32,104 nt of DNA. It comes from Candidatus Nitrosopumilus salarius BD31 (GTDB lineage: Archaea > Thermoproteota > Nitrososphaeria > Nitrososphaerales > Nitrosopumilaceae). The number at the start of each line of letters is the position of its first letter. The first letter of the stretch is position 1. Positions 1 to 6,768 of this stretch are shown here, piece after piece. The notes under the pieces are model-generated. The model made no database searches, was not told where the DNA came from, and saw only the letters and a program-made list of their open reading frames with translations. The stretch lies in the NCBI RefSeq assembly GCF_000242875.2, contig NZ_AEXL02000130.1, positions 1 to 32,104 of the forward strand. The letters are read 5' to 3'. The position numbers and the translations under genes are program-made.

Positions 1-58
1 GGGTATCATACAAATTGAATAATCTTATTATACAATTTTTAATCAAGCTAAATTACTA

Positions 59-835
59 ATGCTACCATTAAGAGATGAAAATCCACATCCTCCAGGATTC
101 AAACCAACTGTAACTTATGCATTAATCATAATCAATGTAATTGTATTTTTTATTGAAGTAGCATACACTGGTCAGTTCTTTGAATTTACTAATCAAAGCA
201 CTTTTAGTTTATTTTACAATTGGGGTGCTGTTCCAAACTGTGTAACTGGTGCAAGTGTCCTGAACATAGATTTCGGTTCAGGTCCTCAGAGTATTTCTTG
301 TCCTCCAGAACCATATTTTTCTCTACTAAGTTCAATTTTCCTGCATGGCGGTTTGATGCATCTTGGAGGAAACATGTTGTTTTTGTGGATATTTGGTGAT
401 AACATTGAACAAAAATTTGGCAAAATGAAATATCTTGGAATTTATCTAATGTGGGGAGTTGCTGCTGGATTGATCCACATTGCTGGTGATACAAGCAGTG
501 TGATTCCTGCTGTTGGTGCATCAGGTGCAATTTCTGGAGTATTGGGGGCTTACTTGGTAATTTTCCCAAGAGCAAGAATTCAGACTTTTCTGATGATGGG
601 ATTCATTTGGAGAATGATGCATATCAAAGCAAAATGGTTCTTACCTTTCTGGTTAATCTTTCAAAATTTACTTCCATATTTCATTGGGGGATTCGGTATT
701 GCAGGTGACAGTGTAGCATATCTTGCTCATATTGGTGGATTTGTTGTAGGTCTAGCAACCGGTTACTTGTACAAAAAAACACACAGTTCTGAATTTATGT
801 ATGGTACCAGATATGGATACAGACCAGATTATTGA
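59..835 (+). CDS. Rhomboid family intramembrane serine protease
   Basis: A 258-residue polytopic membrane protein of the rhomboid family, which cleaves transmembrane segments of other membrane proteins inside the bilayer. The catalytic serine sits in GASG (Ser155) and the partner histidine in AHIGG (His224). The upstream conserved block HGGLMHLGGNMLFLW (about residues 96-110) is the usual oxyanion/His-Asn region of the family. Hydrophobic segments start at about residues 20, 100, 125, 150, 193 and 218, which fits a six-helix core, and the tail is short, polar and cytoplasmic. A TATA-like stretch at 24-34 lies about 30 nt before the ATG, so the transcript is probably leaderless or nearly so. 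The physiological substrate cannot be inferred. Confidence 0.93.
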   Translation: MLPLRDENPHPPGFKPTVTYALIIINVIVFFIEVAYTGQFFEFTNQSTFSLFYNWGAVPNCVTGASVLNIDFGSGPQSISCPPEPYFSLLSSIFLHGGLMHLGGNMLFLWIFGDNIEQKFGKMKYLGIYLMWGVAAGLIHIAGDTSSVIPAVGASGAISGVLGAYLVIFPRARIQTFLMMGFIWRMMHIKAKWFLPFWLIFQNLLPYFIGGFGIAGDSVAYLAHIGGFVVGLATGYLYKKTHSSEFMYGTRYGYRPDY

Positions 836-868
836 ACGCATAAATCACTGAATCTATTTGAAATTTTC

Positions 869-1045
869 ATGCCGTTGATTACAGTGTCAATGTATCCTGG
901 AAGAACACAGGAACAAAAAGACGAATATGCAAAAGCAATAACAAAATCAGCTGTAGAGATTCTAAAAACAAAAGAGAATCATGTAATTGTTGTTTTTGAA
1001 GACAATCCTAAAGAAAATTGGTTTTTGGCTGGAAACCAACTTTAA
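869..1045 (+). CDS. 4-oxalocrotonate tautomerase-like small enzyme
   Basis: A 58-residue protein beginning MPLITVSMYPGRTQEQKDEY. The proline right after the initiator Met is the catalytic base of the 4-oxalocrotonate tautomerase superfamily once Met is removed, and the length is typical for the family (about 60 residues, working as oligomers). The pattern PGRTxEQK...A.AITKSAVEIL followed by a VIVVFED strand matches the beta-alpha-beta fold. These enzymes interconvert enol and keto acids, but the actual substrate is unknown. It lies 33 nt after the rhomboid gene on the same strand and may be co-transcribed. Its family assignment rests on Pro1 and overall pattern. Confidence 0.85.
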   Translation: MPLITVSMYPGRTQEQKDEYAKAITKSAVEILKTKENHVIVVFEDNPKENWFLAGNQL

Positions 1046-1211
1046 TTATTTTTAAAAGTATTTGACTGGATAAATCCCCCCAGTCAAGGGTTGACATACA
1101 CACTATGATCGGTTTAATTTCATTTCACTTAATTTACATAATAAGAAAATGGTTCATTTCATGATTGTACCAAGAGTTTATCCTTTTATTGTGATTCAAT
1201 TAATCAATTTT

Positions 1212-2018
1212 ATGAAAGTTGCAGTTGTTCAATTCAAAGCGTCAACTAAGAAAGAAGATAATCTCAAAAAAATTCTTTCATACATTTCAAAGGCAGCATC
1301 AAAGAATGCAACACTATGTGCATTTCCAGAATTTATGATGTTCTACACAAATTCTTCTCAAACTTCAAGACAACTTGCAAATTTAGCTGAAACAATCAAC
1401 GGGAATTTTATAACCACAATTGCAAATGCTGCAAAAGAAAATCATATTCAAGTTGTAGGCTCATTTTATGAAACAAGCAGAAAAAAAGATCGTGTGTATG
1501 ATACGTCATTTGTCATTGATAAATCAGGCAAAGTAATCTCTACGTACAGAAAAATTCATCTATATGATGCACTGGGATTCAAAGAATCTGATAAAATGGC
1601 TTCAGGCTCCAAAATTTCAAAGCCTGTAAACACATCAATTGGAAAAATTGGAATGATGATTTGTTATGACTTGAGATTTCCAGAAATGTCAAGATCACTT
1701 GCAGTTGCAGGCGCTGAAATTCTGATTGCACCATCTGCTTGGGTTAAAGGAAACATGAAGGAAGAACACTGGATTACAATCAATAAAACAAGAGCAATTG
1801 AAAACGGATGCTATGTAATTGCACCTGATCAAGTTGGAAATATTTACTGCGGAAGAAGTTTAGTAGTTAGTCCATACGGAAAAATCTTACTTGATATGAA
1901 AAAGAAGCAAGGAATAAGTTTTGTCGATATTGATTTGAATAAAGTAAAACAAACTCGCAAAGTTCTACCATTGCTCAAAAACCGAAGAACTGATATCTAT
2001 CCTACTTTGAAGGTTTAG
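1212..2018 (+). CDS. Carbon-nitrogen hydrolase (nitrilase superfamily, Nit-like)
   Basis: A 268-residue amidase of the nitrilase superfamily, which hydrolyses C-N bonds in amides. The catalytic triad is visible: Glu40 in FPEFM, Lys114 in YRKIHLYD and Cys151 in MICYDLRFPE. The context resembles the Nit1/Nit2 (omega-amidase / deaminated-glutathione amidase) branch, a cytosolic repair-type activity; the exact substrate is inferred, not shown. An in-frame ATG at 1149 would add 21 residues (MVHFMIVPRVYPFIVIQLIN) not expected in the family. The ATG at 1212 gives the standard MKVAVVQF first beta strand, and a weak AT-rich box precedes it, so 1212 is preferred. The 3' end overlaps the convergent zinc-finger gene by 17 bp. 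Confidence 0.88.
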   Translation: MKVAVVQFKASTKKEDNLKKILSYISKAASKNATLCAFPEFMMFYTNSSQTSRQLANLAETINGNFITTIANAAKENHIQVVGSFYETSRKKDRVYDTSFVIDKSGKVISTYRKIHLYDALGFKESDKMASGSKISKPVNTSIGKIGMMICYDLRFPEMSRSLAVAGAEILIAPSAWVKGNMKEEHWITINKTRAIENGCYVIAPDQVGNIYCGRSLVVSPYGKILLDMKKKQGISFVDIDLNKVKQTRKVLPLLKNRRTDIYPTLKV

Positions 2019-2469
2019 TTTCTCTACTTTTACAATTAAAGTTTGAGCATTGCTTTGTCCATTTCTGATTTCTTGAATAACGAAAAATCACCATTGGCCA
2101 TTTACATACATCACATGGCATTTTAGTTGCTCTCAATCTTGCTTTTTGTAATAATGGTGATGATGCTTTGCATCCTCCGTAGAAATTTGAGCATCCCATG
2201 AAACGTTTTCGAGTAGTTCTTGATCTAATCACCATCAATTCCCCTAGTTTACATTCAGGACATTGCACAAGCCCTTTTTTAGGAGAATTTGTTCCAAGAA
2301 TGATGTATTTCTTCTCTTTTGAGGACCAAGATAGAAATCCATTACTGTCTAAATATTGAACTATCTCTTTTTTGAAGATACTAGTTCTTGACTTTGTAGT
2401 TTTTACTACATGTCTTACAATGGGCTTTTTGATCTGAACTGTTCTAGAAACCGTTTTTTTTGATGGCAT
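2002..2469 (-). CDS. Topoisomerase-I-type C4 zinc-finger protein
   Basis: A 155-residue basic protein with no catalytic domain. The first 50 residues are rich in Lys/Arg/Thr. Two four-cysteine zinc modules follow: Cys70/73/93/100 (CPEC...FMGCSNFYGGC) and Cys119/122/141/146 (CDVC...KQCSNFNC). The F-x-G-C-S-N-[FY] signature is that of the C-terminal zinc fingers of bacterial type IA topoisomerases, which bind single-stranded DNA. As a stand-alone protein it is probably a nucleic-acid-binding accessory factor; the role is inferred. It is convergent with the nitrilase-type gene and divergent from the thiolase gene, with only 38 bp between, so the two promoters overlap. Confidence 0.8.
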   Translation of the reverse strand: MPSKKTVSRTVQIKKPIVRHVVKTTKSRTSIFKKEIVQYLDSNGFLSWSSKEKKYIILGTNSPKKGLVQCPECKLGELMVIRSRTTRKRFMGCSNFYGGCKASSPLLQKARLRATKMPCDVCKWPMVIFRYSRNQKWTKQCSNFNCKSRETKPSK

Positions 2470-2507
2470 TTTCTATGATGAATTTACTAAAACAATTTTT
2501 ATAGGGA

Positions 2508-3680
2508 TTGGGGTCAGTGACATTTGTGGAAAAGGTTTGTGTTCTTGGCGCAGGTAGCACCAAATATGGAAAATTAGCCGATAGTATTGCTGATATTACT
2601 ACTCAGGCTTCCGTTGCAGCCATTGAAAGTGCAGGAATTGGACCAAAAGATATCAAAGCATCCTACATTTCAAATGTTTTTGGAGTTGCAGACAAACAAG
2701 TGCATATAGGTCCTGTCTTAATGAGCAGATTAGGAATTCCAGATAAACCATCACTAACAATAGAGTCTGCATGTGGAAGCGGCTCTGTATCTTTTAGAGA
2801 AGCTTTTGCTAATGTAGCAGCAGGATTTTATGATTGTCTTCTTGTTACTGGTGTTGAAAAAGTAACACATACAGGAACAGAATGGACTACAACTTACTTT
2901 GCATATTGTTCAGACTTTTTCTATGAAGGTCAAGCTGGTGCATCGTTTCCAGGATTATTTGCATCCATGGCAAGAGCTTACATGACAGAGTTTAATACAA
3001 CTGAAGAAGACTTTGCAAGAGTTGCAGTAAAAAATCATGATAACGGTGCATTAAATCCAAAAGCTCACATGCAGAAAAAAATTACGATTGACGATGTAAT
3101 GAAGTCTCCAGTTGTTGCAAGTCCGCTAAAACTTTATGATTGCTGTCCATTTTCAGATGGAGCAAGTTCTGTAATTTTATGTTCTGAAAAATTTGCAAAA
3201 GAGCACGGCGGTGATTATATTGAAGTAATTGGTTCAGGTCGTGGCGGTTCACCGGCTGCATTACAAGGACGTGAACACATGACAACAATTCCAAGTACAA
3301 AACTTGCAGCTGCTGATGCATACAAGATGGCAGGTATTACTGCAAAAGACGTAGACTTTGCAGAAGTACATGACTGCTTTACAATTGCAGAAGTAGTTGA
3401 TACTGAAGACTTGGGATTTTTTGAAAAAGGAAAGGGTGTTCAAGCAGTTCGTGAAGGGAGAACAAGTTTGAACTCTGATATTTCTATTAATCCGTCAGGT
3501 GGTCTTAAATCAAAAGGACATCCAATTGGAGCTACTGGGGTTGGACAAGTAGTAGAAGTATTTGATCAATTAACCGGAAAAGCTGGTGCAAGAACTGTCA
3601 AGGATGCAAAAATTGGTTTAACTCATAACTTTGGTGCAACTGGTGCAAGTTGCGCTGTACATGTATTTCAGAGTGTGTAA
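2508..3680 (+). CDS. Thiolase family protein (acetyl-CoA C-acetyltransferase type)
   Basis: A thiolase of up to 390 residues, condensing or cleaving acyl-CoA units (acetoacetyl-CoA with acetyl-CoA). The nucleophile is Cys89 in ESACGSG. The later blocks HDCFT (around 290) and GGLKSKGHPIGATG (around 335) carry the second-Cys/His active-site motifs of the SCP-x/archaeal thiolase branch. The longest reading starts at TTG 2508; in-frame GTG codons at 2517 and 2526 are alternatives, and an AT-rich box near 2485-2503 favours one of the GTGs as a leaderless start. The DUF35 gene follows after 1 nt, a pairing known for archaeal thiolases. In ammonia-oxidising thaumarchaea such an enzyme could be the last step of the 3-hydroxypropionate/4-hydroxybutyrate cycle and could feed the mevalonate pathway; this is inference. 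Confidence 0.92.
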   Translation: MGSVTFVEKVCVLGAGSTKYGKLADSIADITTQASVAAIESAGIGPKDIKASYISNVFGVADKQVHIGPVLMSRLGIPDKPSLTIESACGSGSVSFREAFANVAAGFYDCLLVTGVEKVTHTGTEWTTTYFAYCSDFFYEGQAGASFPGLFASMARAYMTEFNTTEEDFARVAVKNHDNGALNPKAHMQKKITIDDVMKSPVVASPLKLYDCCPFSDGASSVILCSEKFAKEHGGDYIEVIGSGRGGSPAALQGREHMTTIPSTKLAAADAYKMAGITAKDVDFAEVHDCFTIAEVVDTEDLGFFEKGKGVQAVREGRTSLNSDISINPSGGLKSKGHPIGATGVGQVVEVFDQLTGKAGARTVKDAKIGLTHNFGATGASCAVHVFQSV

Positions 3681-3681
3681 A

Positions 3682-4047
3682 ATGTCTATTGAAGAACAAG
3701 TAATTGAAAATGCTAAACATGGTAAACTTCTAACTCACAAGTGTACGGACTGTGGATTTCTTCATTTATCTACGGCATATTACTGCTTAAAATGTGGCAG
3801 CAAAGGATTTGAGGACGTTCTTTTAGAAGGTACAGGCGCAATTGCCACTTATACCATTATTACTGTGGCTCCTGCAGGCTTTGAAAAATATACCCCGTAT
3901 GCCTTTGTAGTGCTAAAATTGGACAATTCCGATTTGAGAATCTCTGGATTTATGGCAGGAATTGCTACCCCATCTGATCTTCCAGTTGGAACTAGGGCAA
4001 AAATAACTGGTTTTGACGAACGCGGAATCATCATTGAAAAGCAGTAA
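3682..4047 (+). CDS. DUF35 Zn-ribbon/OB-fold acyl-CoA-binding protein
   Basis: A 121-residue protein with an N-terminal rubredoxin-like zinc ribbon (Cys21/24 and Cys35/38) and a C-terminal OB fold (GTGAIATYTIITVAP... onward). Proteins of this DUF35 family bind CoA and bridge thiolase to HMG-CoA synthase or hold CoA substrates in archaea. The ATG at 3682 lies one base after the thiolase stop, so the two are almost certainly one transcript and probably one complex. An upstream in-frame ATG inside the thiolase gene (3631) would add 17 residues that look like thiolase-frame shadow, so it is rejected. Confidence 0.9.
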   Translation: MSIEEQVIENAKHGKLLTHKCTDCGFLHLSTAYYCLKCGSKGFEDVLLEGTGAIATYTIITVAPAGFEKYTPYAFVVLKLDNSDLRISGFMAGIATPSDLPVGTRAKITGFDERGIIIEKQ

Positions 4048-4117
4048 AATTATTTGCTTGAATTATTAAAAAAAATCAAAATCGATTCTTAATTATTTTG
4101 TATATCTGATCATCTTC

Positions 4118-4279
4118 ATGTCAGTAGAAATTACATGTGGTAAATGTGGTGAAAAAATAACAAATATGAAAATGCTGAAATCTCTAAAAGATGTCATGAA
4201 TCCCACCAACGGGAAATGTCCATCTTGCGGACAAAAACTTTCTACATCAGAGTTTTCACTTGATGTTCAAGAAAACTGA
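4118..4279 (+). CDS. Small double-CxxC zinc-ribbon protein
   Basis: A 53-residue ORF starting MSVEITCGKCGEKI and ending EFSLDVQEN. It contains CGKC near the N-terminus and CPSC at residues 34-37, separated by a Lys-rich helix, giving a four-cysteine zinc ribbon. A TATA-like box (TTTTGTATAT, about 4096-4105) sits about 18-22 nt before the ATG, consistent with an own short-leader promoter. Function unknown; protein-protein or nucleic-acid contact is likely for such mini-ribbons. Confidence 0.75.
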   Translation: MSVEITCGKCGEKITNMKMLKSLKDVMNPTNGKCPSCGQKLSTSEFSLDVQEN

Positions 4280-4295
4280 TCTAAAAAGATCTTTT
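4278..4295 (+). terminator. Hairpin plus T-tract after the small zinc-ribbon gene
   Basis: GATCT-aaaa-AGATC forms a five-base-pair hairpin overlapping the stop codon and is followed by TTTT. Archaeal termination needs mainly the T-tract, so the hairpin itself may be incidental. Confidence 0.4.
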
Positions 4296-4352
4296 GATAA
4301 TATTATTTAGATTTTTAATAAATTGATCAAAATCTGTAATAATTTTTTCAGT

Positions 4353-4392
4353 CATAAGTCTTATTTACTCCTTAATTTTATGAAGACTTATG
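4353..4392. promoter_or_regulatory. 10-bp inverted repeat bracketing the promoter of the RNR-like regulator
   Basis: The arms CATAAGTCTT (4353-4362) and AAGACTTATG (4383-4392) are perfect inverted complements separated by 20 bp. The TATA-like CTTATTTAC lies at the end of the left arm and just after it, and the right arm ends in the ATG of the gene. Arm centres are 30 bp apart, about three helical turns, as expected for two recognition half-sites on one DNA face. Autoregulation is inferred. Confidence 0.5.
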
Positions 4393-6555
4393 AAATTAAG
4401 TGATGAGGAATTAGAATTAGATCTTGATGCTGACTTAGATTCAGATCTTGACGCTGATTTAGATGCTGACTTAGATTCCGACTCGGATCCAAAACGAGGT
4501 GGTATATTACAATCCACATCAAAACGTGTCAGAATGATCTTTTCTGTCATGGCAAGTCCCAATAGAATTGATATCCTTCGAATCTTAAACTCCAAAGGAC
4601 CTCTAACTTATTCTGAATTAAAGTCCCTAGCTGGTTTCAAATCAAAAAAAGAAAGTGGTAAATTTGCATATCACTTGAGAAAATTACTTAGACAATCACT
4701 TGTTGCACTAAACAAATCTGAAAGACGTTATACAATCACAAACCTTGGAAAACTTGTTTTAAGTTTGGCAAGACAGATTGAGGAAAGATCAATTATTGAA
4801 AGTGGCAAAATGTATGTTAGAACATCACATGAATCAATTGAGGAATTTAATTCTCATAAAATCATTCAATCACTAGTTCGTGAAGGAAGTCTTCCATTAG
4901 AACTTGCACAAAAAATCACCGAAGAAGTTGAAAATAGAATTTACAAATATCAGACTACCTATCTAACAGGCTCATTAATCAGAGAAATGGTCAATTCTGT
5001 TCTTTTAGAACATGGTCATGAGGAATATCGCAATAAACTTGCACGCCTAGGTCTGCCTGTTTTTGATGTTCAGGAGATGATTTCTAACCTAGATAATGTC
5101 GATAATGGCGCTGAAGGCTTACTGTTTAACACTGGACAAAGAGTGTTTGCTGAACACCTACTTACAAACATCTTGCCAAAAGATGTTGCTGATTCTCATC
5201 TTTCTGGAGATCTACACATTACCCATCCTGGAATCTGGTCCATGATTCCTGATACAATATTTGTAAATGTTAAAGAGCTTATTGAAGATGGAATTGATCT
5301 TGGTGGAAAATATCTTGATGTATCAAGAATACCTGCATCAAAACAACTTGATGATGTTACGAGTTCACTTTCTGTTGTAATTGCTCTTCTTTCAAAAGAG
5401 GCTTCAAAAGAAATTGTACTTGATGGATTAGTTCCATTGTTTACAAAATATTCAAAATCACTACCGGAGCTTGAACAAAAACTATCTGATGCCTTTGCAA
5501 CTGCGTCCACAACCTCAAAATACAATAAAACAAGTACGAATATTTCAATTAGATTACAATTAGGAACTGATACAAAAATAATTAATTCAATTATTAACGC
5601 ATACAAAAATTATACAAAGATAACTCCAATCCCAAAAATCGGTTTGATAATAGATGCAGATAAAGGAAAGATAACAGATGTATCTGAATTAGTATCTGAA
5701 ATACTTTTACTTGGTGGAAAAGTAATGTTTGCAAAAGGTCAAACATCAAGTTATGGTGTTACAAATGGATCTACAAAGACTACTGGTCCACTCTCGATCA
5801 ATTTAGAGTCTGTTTCTATTAATCTTCCAAGACTTGCATTTGAATCAAACAAAGATGAAACTTACTTTAGAGCAAGACTTGCATTGTTAATGAAACCTGC
5901 ATTGGCTTCAATGGCATTAAGAAAGAAAGAGATCTCCGATCTTACTAGGAGAGGACTCAATCCAATTCTTGCAAAGAATACTCAATACATGCAAAGAAGT
6001 TCTGTTTCTCTAGTTGTAAACTTGGTTGGACTAAAGGAATCAGTGTTTAACATACTTGGATTCAAAGACAACAAAGAAGGACGTGACATTCTTCACAAAG
6101 TAATTGAAACTGCAGTTGATGTTGGTGCCAAAAAAGGCAAAGAATTGGGTGACACAGTAGCCATTTCCATGACCGAAACTGAAGCCTCTACTCGCTTTGC
6201 AAACCTAGATGGTGAGAAGTATGGTAAGAATTCTGCACTTAATTCAATGGATGGAGACTCTTATTCTCAGGGAATAGTAATCAAAGCCTCTGAAATTTCT
6301 ACTTTTACGAATAAAAGTGAGCCTATTCTTGAATCTAACAAACTTTCAAAATTACTAAATGGTGGTTTACTTGTAACATTAGAAATTGACAAAAATGCCA
6401 AGGCTGATGAAATCAAAAAAGCAATCGAAAAGGCATCAGAACTTACGCCTTCATTCAAACCTGTCAGGAATACTCCGATATGTGGTGAGTGTGGTTTCAA
6501 AGATGAACCATTTGAAGACAAGTGTCCAAAGTGCAAGTCACCATATGTTGTCTGA
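4390..6555 (+). CDS. Winged-helix / ATP-cone / NrdD-like fusion, putative ribonucleotide-reductase regulator
   Basis: A 721-residue protein with four parts. Residues 9-33 are an Asp/Leu repeat (LDADLDSD). Residues 45-130 form a winged helix (VMASPNRIDILRILNSKGPL, then a GKFAYHLRKL recognition region). Residues 141-225 are an ATP-cone (VRTSHESIEEFNSHKIIQSL ... REMVNSVLLEHGHEEYRNKL). The rest resembles anaerobic ribonucleotide reductase NrdD, including SINLPRLAFES and a final zinc ribbon, Cys698/701/712/715. NrdD normally continues past this ribbon to a glycyl-radical loop (R-x-x-G-Y); here the protein stops six residues after the last Cys, so radical catalysis should be impossible. The neighbour downstream is nrdJ. 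I infer a nucleotide-sensing repressor built from a dead reductase, analogous in logic to bacterial NrdR. Annotation pipelines would probably call it NrdD. Confidence 0.8.
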   Translation: MKLSDEELELDLDADLDSDLDADLDADLDSDSDPKRGGILQSTSKRVRMIFSVMASPNRIDILRILNSKGPLTYSELKSLAGFKSKKESGKFAYHLRKLLRQSLVALNKSERRYTITNLGKLVLSLARQIEERSIIESGKMYVRTSHESIEEFNSHKIIQSLVREGSLPLELAQKITEEVENRIYKYQTTYLTGSLIREMVNSVLLEHGHEEYRNKLARLGLPVFDVQEMISNLDNVDNGAEGLLFNTGQRVFAEHLLTNILPKDVADSHLSGDLHITHPGIWSMIPDTIFVNVKELIEDGIDLGGKYLDVSRIPASKQLDDVTSSLSVVIALLSKEASKEIVLDGLVPLFTKYSKSLPELEQKLSDAFATASTTSKYNKTSTNISIRLQLGTDTKIINSIINAYKNYTKITPIPKIGLIIDADKGKITDVSELVSEILLLGGKVMFAKGQTSSYGVTNGSTKTTGPLSINLESVSINLPRLAFESNKDETYFRARLALLMKPALASMALRKKEISDLTRRGLNPILAKNTQYMQRSSVSLVVNLVGLKESVFNILGFKDNKEGRDILHKVIETAVDVGAKKGKELGDTVAISMTETEASTRFANLDGEKYGKNSALNSMDGDSYSQGIVIKASEISTFTNKSEPILESNKLSKLLNGGLLVTLEIDKNAKADEIKKAIEKASELTPSFKPVRNTPICGECGFKDEPFEDKCPKCKSPYVV
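4414..4488 (+). repeat. Asp/Leu-coding degenerate tandem repeat
   Basis: The DNA repeats units such as GATCTTGATGCTGACTTAGA, coding LDADLDSD-type segments at the N-terminus of the fusion protein. The resulting tail is about half acidic. Such repeats usually vary in copy number between strains. Confidence 0.7.
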
Positions 6556-6580
6556 AATCCGTAAATGAAAAACTAGTTAC

Positions 6581-6708
6581 GATCATTTTTGCAAACTTTT
6601 TGATCAGTTTCAGATATCGCGATCATCGCAGTTATGATCAAAGTTATGCCAGTATGAAGTTCATAGTACCGGTGTTAAAAAAATTGACACATTAACGGGT
6701 CAAGATCA
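6581..6708. promoter_or_regulatory. Cluster of GATCA motifs upstream of nrdJ (candidate operator)
   Basis: Within the 213-bp gap before nrdJ, GATCA occurs at 6581, 6602 (as TGATCA), 6621, 6636 (as TGATCA) and 6704. The first three are spaced 21 and 19 bp apart, about two helical turns. ATCGCGAT at 6616-6623 is a palindrome overlapping the third copy, and TTATG recurs at 6632 and 6644. The density is high for an AT-rich spacer and suggests a multi-site operator, possibly for the winged-helix/ATP-cone protein encoded just upstream. Binding is inferred. Confidence 0.45.
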
Positions 6709-6727
6709 AAACTTTTCGAGCACACAA

Positions 6728-6762
6728 GTTATATCCACATTATTCTTACCTTCATCGAGGAG
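6728..6762 (+). promoter_or_regulatory. nrdJ: TATA box and Shine-Dalgarno of nrdJ
   Basis: GTTATATCC (6728-6736) is a TATA-type box; transcription would begin near 6755-6760. GAGGAG (6757-6762) lies 6 nt before the ATG and matches the anti-Shine-Dalgarno. Most other genes here look leaderless, so a proper ribosome binding site makes nrdJ unusual in this window and fixes its start. Confidence 0.6.
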
Positions 6763-6768
6763 ATTATA

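Noticed and set aside
5196-5606. 136-codon minus-strand ORF inside the NrdD-like gene
   Set aside because: It is antisense to a clearly coding, domain-rich gene and has no start signal or motif.
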